A stretch of 64,000 bases of DNA from Jaminaea rosea. Its lineage: Eukaryota; Basidiomycota; Exobasidiomycetes; Microstromatales. Below are positions 62,290 to 64,000 of the stretch, one piece after another. The position numbers and the translations under genes were made by a program. Where the stretch lies: NCBI RefSeq assembly GCF_003144245.1, contig NW_020289975.1, positions 2,995,496 to 3,059,495 on the forward strand, written 5' to 3'. Numbering within the stretch: position 1 is the first letter of the stretch; every line of letters starts with the position of its first letter. The notes under the pieces are model-generated. The model did no database searches. It saw only the letters and a program-made list of their open reading frames with translations, and had not been told where the DNA came from.

Positions 62290-63654
62290 ATGGCCCCTTC
62301 CTCATCAGCATCTCATCGTAGACCATCCTCAGCAGCTTCGACTTCCTCCTCCTCTTCCGCCGCCTTGCAACCGCCTCGCACGCCCATCTCCTCACCGCAT
62401 ACACGCACACCTCGCACGCGCAGCCTATCAGCGACTTCGCCTGGTGGTGATAGCGGGAGCAGTCTATCCCTGACACCCTCTAGCTCACGCACCCGCACTA
62501 CCTCTGCCTCGGGCTCCGTAACGCCCAAAGCGTCGGCGCGACAGCACGCTCAGCACGCGCAGCAGCAGGGGAGGAGGCTCAGTGGAGCTGCGAGCCCCAC
62601 GCCGACGACGTCGGGACCACCCAAGACAGAGTATCGATACTCGATTGGGCCGGCACCGGTGCGTTTCCCCCGCTCTCCAGGTGGTAGTGAGAGCGGCGGA
62701 GGAGAGAGGGAGACCGGCTCTGCCCACTCCTCACCCGTACCGCCCTCGAGCTCGAAGGGTGGTCGCTCGACGAGGGGCAAGAGTACTGCGACTGCGACGC
62801 CTGGCTCTAGCACGCACGCAGCACTTCAGGCTGCAATGGCTAGGGATGACGAGGACCCGACAGCACAACGGCCCCAATCACCCCGCCCACCTCCTCCCCC
62901 GCGACCAGGCGCCTCGCCCACACAACAAGGCGGGGCTCGCTCCTCCTCCTCCACTCGACTGAAGCTCACCACCTTCCCCTTCCCGCATCCTACGACCCCA
63001 AAGGGCTCCACGCTCGATGCGCGCTACGGGCGAAGGGGAGGCGAAGGGCAGGGTGTCCTTGGTCTGCCTGACATGCTCAGGGCGTGGGGAAGGGGATTGG
63101 CCGGCTTGATGTCCTGGAAAAGTGAGCCGAGAGAGCCAAGAGAGGAGAGCCCCGCCCCTCCTCCTCCCCCTCCTTCGGGCCCGTCCTCCCGCCATCTGTC
63201 GCACGGAGTCCACGCAAGGGACTACGGTACGCTGCCCCGCTCTAACTCTCATGCGCGCATCATGTCCGAGGGGGATGAGCCTGACCCCTCCGATCCTTAT
63301 GGGTATCGTCGTCTAGCGGGCCCGCAGCTGCTCCCGACTTATCATGCCGAGCATCTCGAGCCCAGACGCAAGGCTGCTGCCAAGAGGCGACGACGATGGC
63401 GTGGCTGGGCGGGAGCGTGTGGGATGGCGGGCAGGGTTGGAGAGGAGAGCGACGAGGATGGCAGGGTCAGCAGGAGGAGGAGAAGAAGAATGGCGATGGC
63501 GATGCTGGCAGGAATAGGATTGGCCGTCCTGCTCGCGTTGTCCTGGTGGTTCTTCTTTCGGTTGGGGCAGGATGAAGGGGCGGAGGAGGGTCGGGCGAGA
63601 TGGGGAGGCAGTGCGAGGGTAGGACCACCAGCTACGCACGGCCTCGGATCGTAA
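62290..63654 (+). CDS. Ser/Pro-rich protein with single C-terminal membrane segment
   Basis: A single exon encodes 454 residues. The first 350 residues are Ser/Thr/Pro/Arg-rich and disordered, with many SP/TP sites. A short ordered-looking part (TEYRYSIGPAPVRFPRSP, then PYGYRRLAGPQLLPTYHAEH) precedes basic clusters (AAAKRRRRWRGWAGAC, RRRRRRM). One transmembrane segment follows (MAMAMLAGIGLAVLLALSWW) and a 35-residue tail. The basic-then-hydrophobic end suggests a type II or tail-anchored membrane protein, perhaps nuclear-envelope or ER. I know no named family. Confidence 0.65.
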   Translation: MAPSSSASHRRPSSAASTSSSSSAALQPPRTPISSPHTRTPRTRSLSATSPGGDSGSSLSLTPSSSRTRTTSASGSVTPKASARQHAQHAQQQGRRLSGAASPTPTTSGPPKTEYRYSIGPAPVRFPRSPGGSESGGGERETGSAHSSPVPPSSSKGGRSTRGKSTATATPGSSTHAALQAAMARDDEDPTAQRPQSPRPPPPPRPGASPTQQGGARSSSSTRLKLTTFPFPHPTTPKGSTLDARYGRRGGEGQGVLGLPDMLRAWGRGLAGLMSWKSEPREPREESPAPPPPPPSGPSSRHLSHGVHARDYGTLPRSNSHARIMSEGDEPDPSDPYGYRRLAGPQLLPTYHAEHLEPRRKAAAKRRRRWRGWAGACGMAGRVGEESDEDGRVSRRRRRRMAMAMLAGIGLAVLLALSWWFFFRLGQDEGAEEGRARWGGSARVGPPATHGLGS

Positions 63655-63711
63655 TCGTACATTGCTGCTGAATTGCTATTCAAGGAGCTCAAGAAGCTAT
63701 CTTGGGAATGC

Positions 63712-64000
63712 CTATCGCGCCCAGTTTCGCCCCTTGCCGCCACCACCACCACCACCATCCCGCCTGAACTTGTCTGCTCCCACCGCCTTGCGACCCTTAC
63801 CACCCTCGTAGCCGCGCCGTGAACCCTTTGCGACTTCCTTGCGTGACACTCCTTGGTCGTCGTCGTCCTCCACCACCTCATCCTCCTCACCTCCATCTGC
63901 GTGCTTCCTCTTCCCCGCCCCCTGCCCACTCTGCCCACTCTGCCCGCTCTGCCCTTTGAGACTACCTCCAATGCCCAAATTCACCTTCGGCGGCACCTTG
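63712..64000 (-). CDS. C-terminus of a basic, Gly-rich protein (runs off the right edge)
   Basis: The minus frame enters from the right edge and stops at 63712, giving about 96 residues. It shows KVPPKVNLGIGGSLKGQ, a GQSGQSGQ repeat, a GKRKHADGGEEDEVVEDDDD stretch and a Lys/Arg/Gly-rich end (DKFRRD, then eight Gly, then KGRNWAR). The composition is that of nucleolar or ribosome-biogenesis proteins. The family cannot be named from this end alone. Confidence 0.6.
   Translation of the reverse strand, partial: KVPPKVNLGIGGSLKGQSGQSGQSGQGAGKRKHADGGEEDEVVEDDDDQGVSRKEVAKGSRRGYEGGKGRKAVGADKFRRDGGGGGGGKGRNWAR

Noticed and set aside
63712-64000. Assignment of the right-edge protein to EBP2 or another nucleolar factor
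   Set aside because: Only composition supports it; the conserved part lies outside the window.

Overview
The window is nuclear DNA of a basidiomycete fungus, most likely from the smut lineage (Ustilaginomycotina). The evidence is high GC, strongly GC-biased third codon positions, long single-exon or few-exon genes, and short introns (mostly 49-104 nt) with GTGAGT/GTGCGT donors near gene ends. Proteins of fungal type (WSC-domain hydrolase, psi-factor oxygenase, SOG2, TVP38, siderophore transporter) sit among long Ser/Thr/Ala-rich linkers. Exon structures below were read by eye from splice signals and frame continuity; none has transcript support.

Layout. 1-328: N-terminal end of a DUF2235 hydrolase (minus). 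1421-4770: psi-producing oxygenase (heme peroxidase plus P450). 5094-8727: secreted alpha/beta hydrolase carrying six WSC domains (minus). 9269-16348: a Ty3/Gypsy LTR retrotransposon with identical 207-bp LTRs, gag and pol on the minus strand, and an extra antisense reading frame carrying a Zn2Cys6-like cysteine cluster. 16873-19060: shugoshin. 19618-22965: Cu(I) P1B-ATPase. 23039-23979: DUF2306-like membrane protein. 24341-25628: ER DnaJ (SCJ1, HDEL). 25862-26804: RNase H2 subunit B. 26805-28718: a diverged duplicated block enclosing a relic gene. 28719-30542: AP endonuclease 2. 30913-34083: hormone-sensitive-lipase-like hydrolase. 34354-35238: conserved hypothetical. 36703-38194: secreted DPBB (expansin-like) protein. 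38837-41040: TVP38. 41654-44729: Dpb11/Rad4/TopBP1-type four-BRCT protein. 44843-45754: mitochondrial adenylate kinase. 46018-46123: intron-bearing tRNA-Asp. 47195-49308: siderophore-type MFS transporter. 49783-54288: three unrecognised genes. 55154-57241: RAD7. 57669-61787: SOG2. 62290-63654: Ser/Pro-rich tail-anchored protein. The right edge holds the C-terminus of a basic protein.

Functional themes. Five genome-maintenance genes (shugoshin, RNase H2B, APN2, the BRCT protein, RAD7) lie within about 40 kb. Metal handling is represented by the copper ATPase and the siderophore transporter, and the latter has three ATCTGAT motifs upstream. Secreted or surface functions are the WSC hydrolase and the DPBB protein. 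Convergent and divergent gene pairs are tightly packed. SCJ1/RNH202 (233 bp) and APN2/lipase (370 bp) share short divergent promoters.

The least ordinary parts are the antisense cysteine-cluster frame in the retroelement, the old duplication between RNH202 and APN2, the bifunctional oxygenase, and the run of lineage-specific genes at 49.8-54.3 kb.
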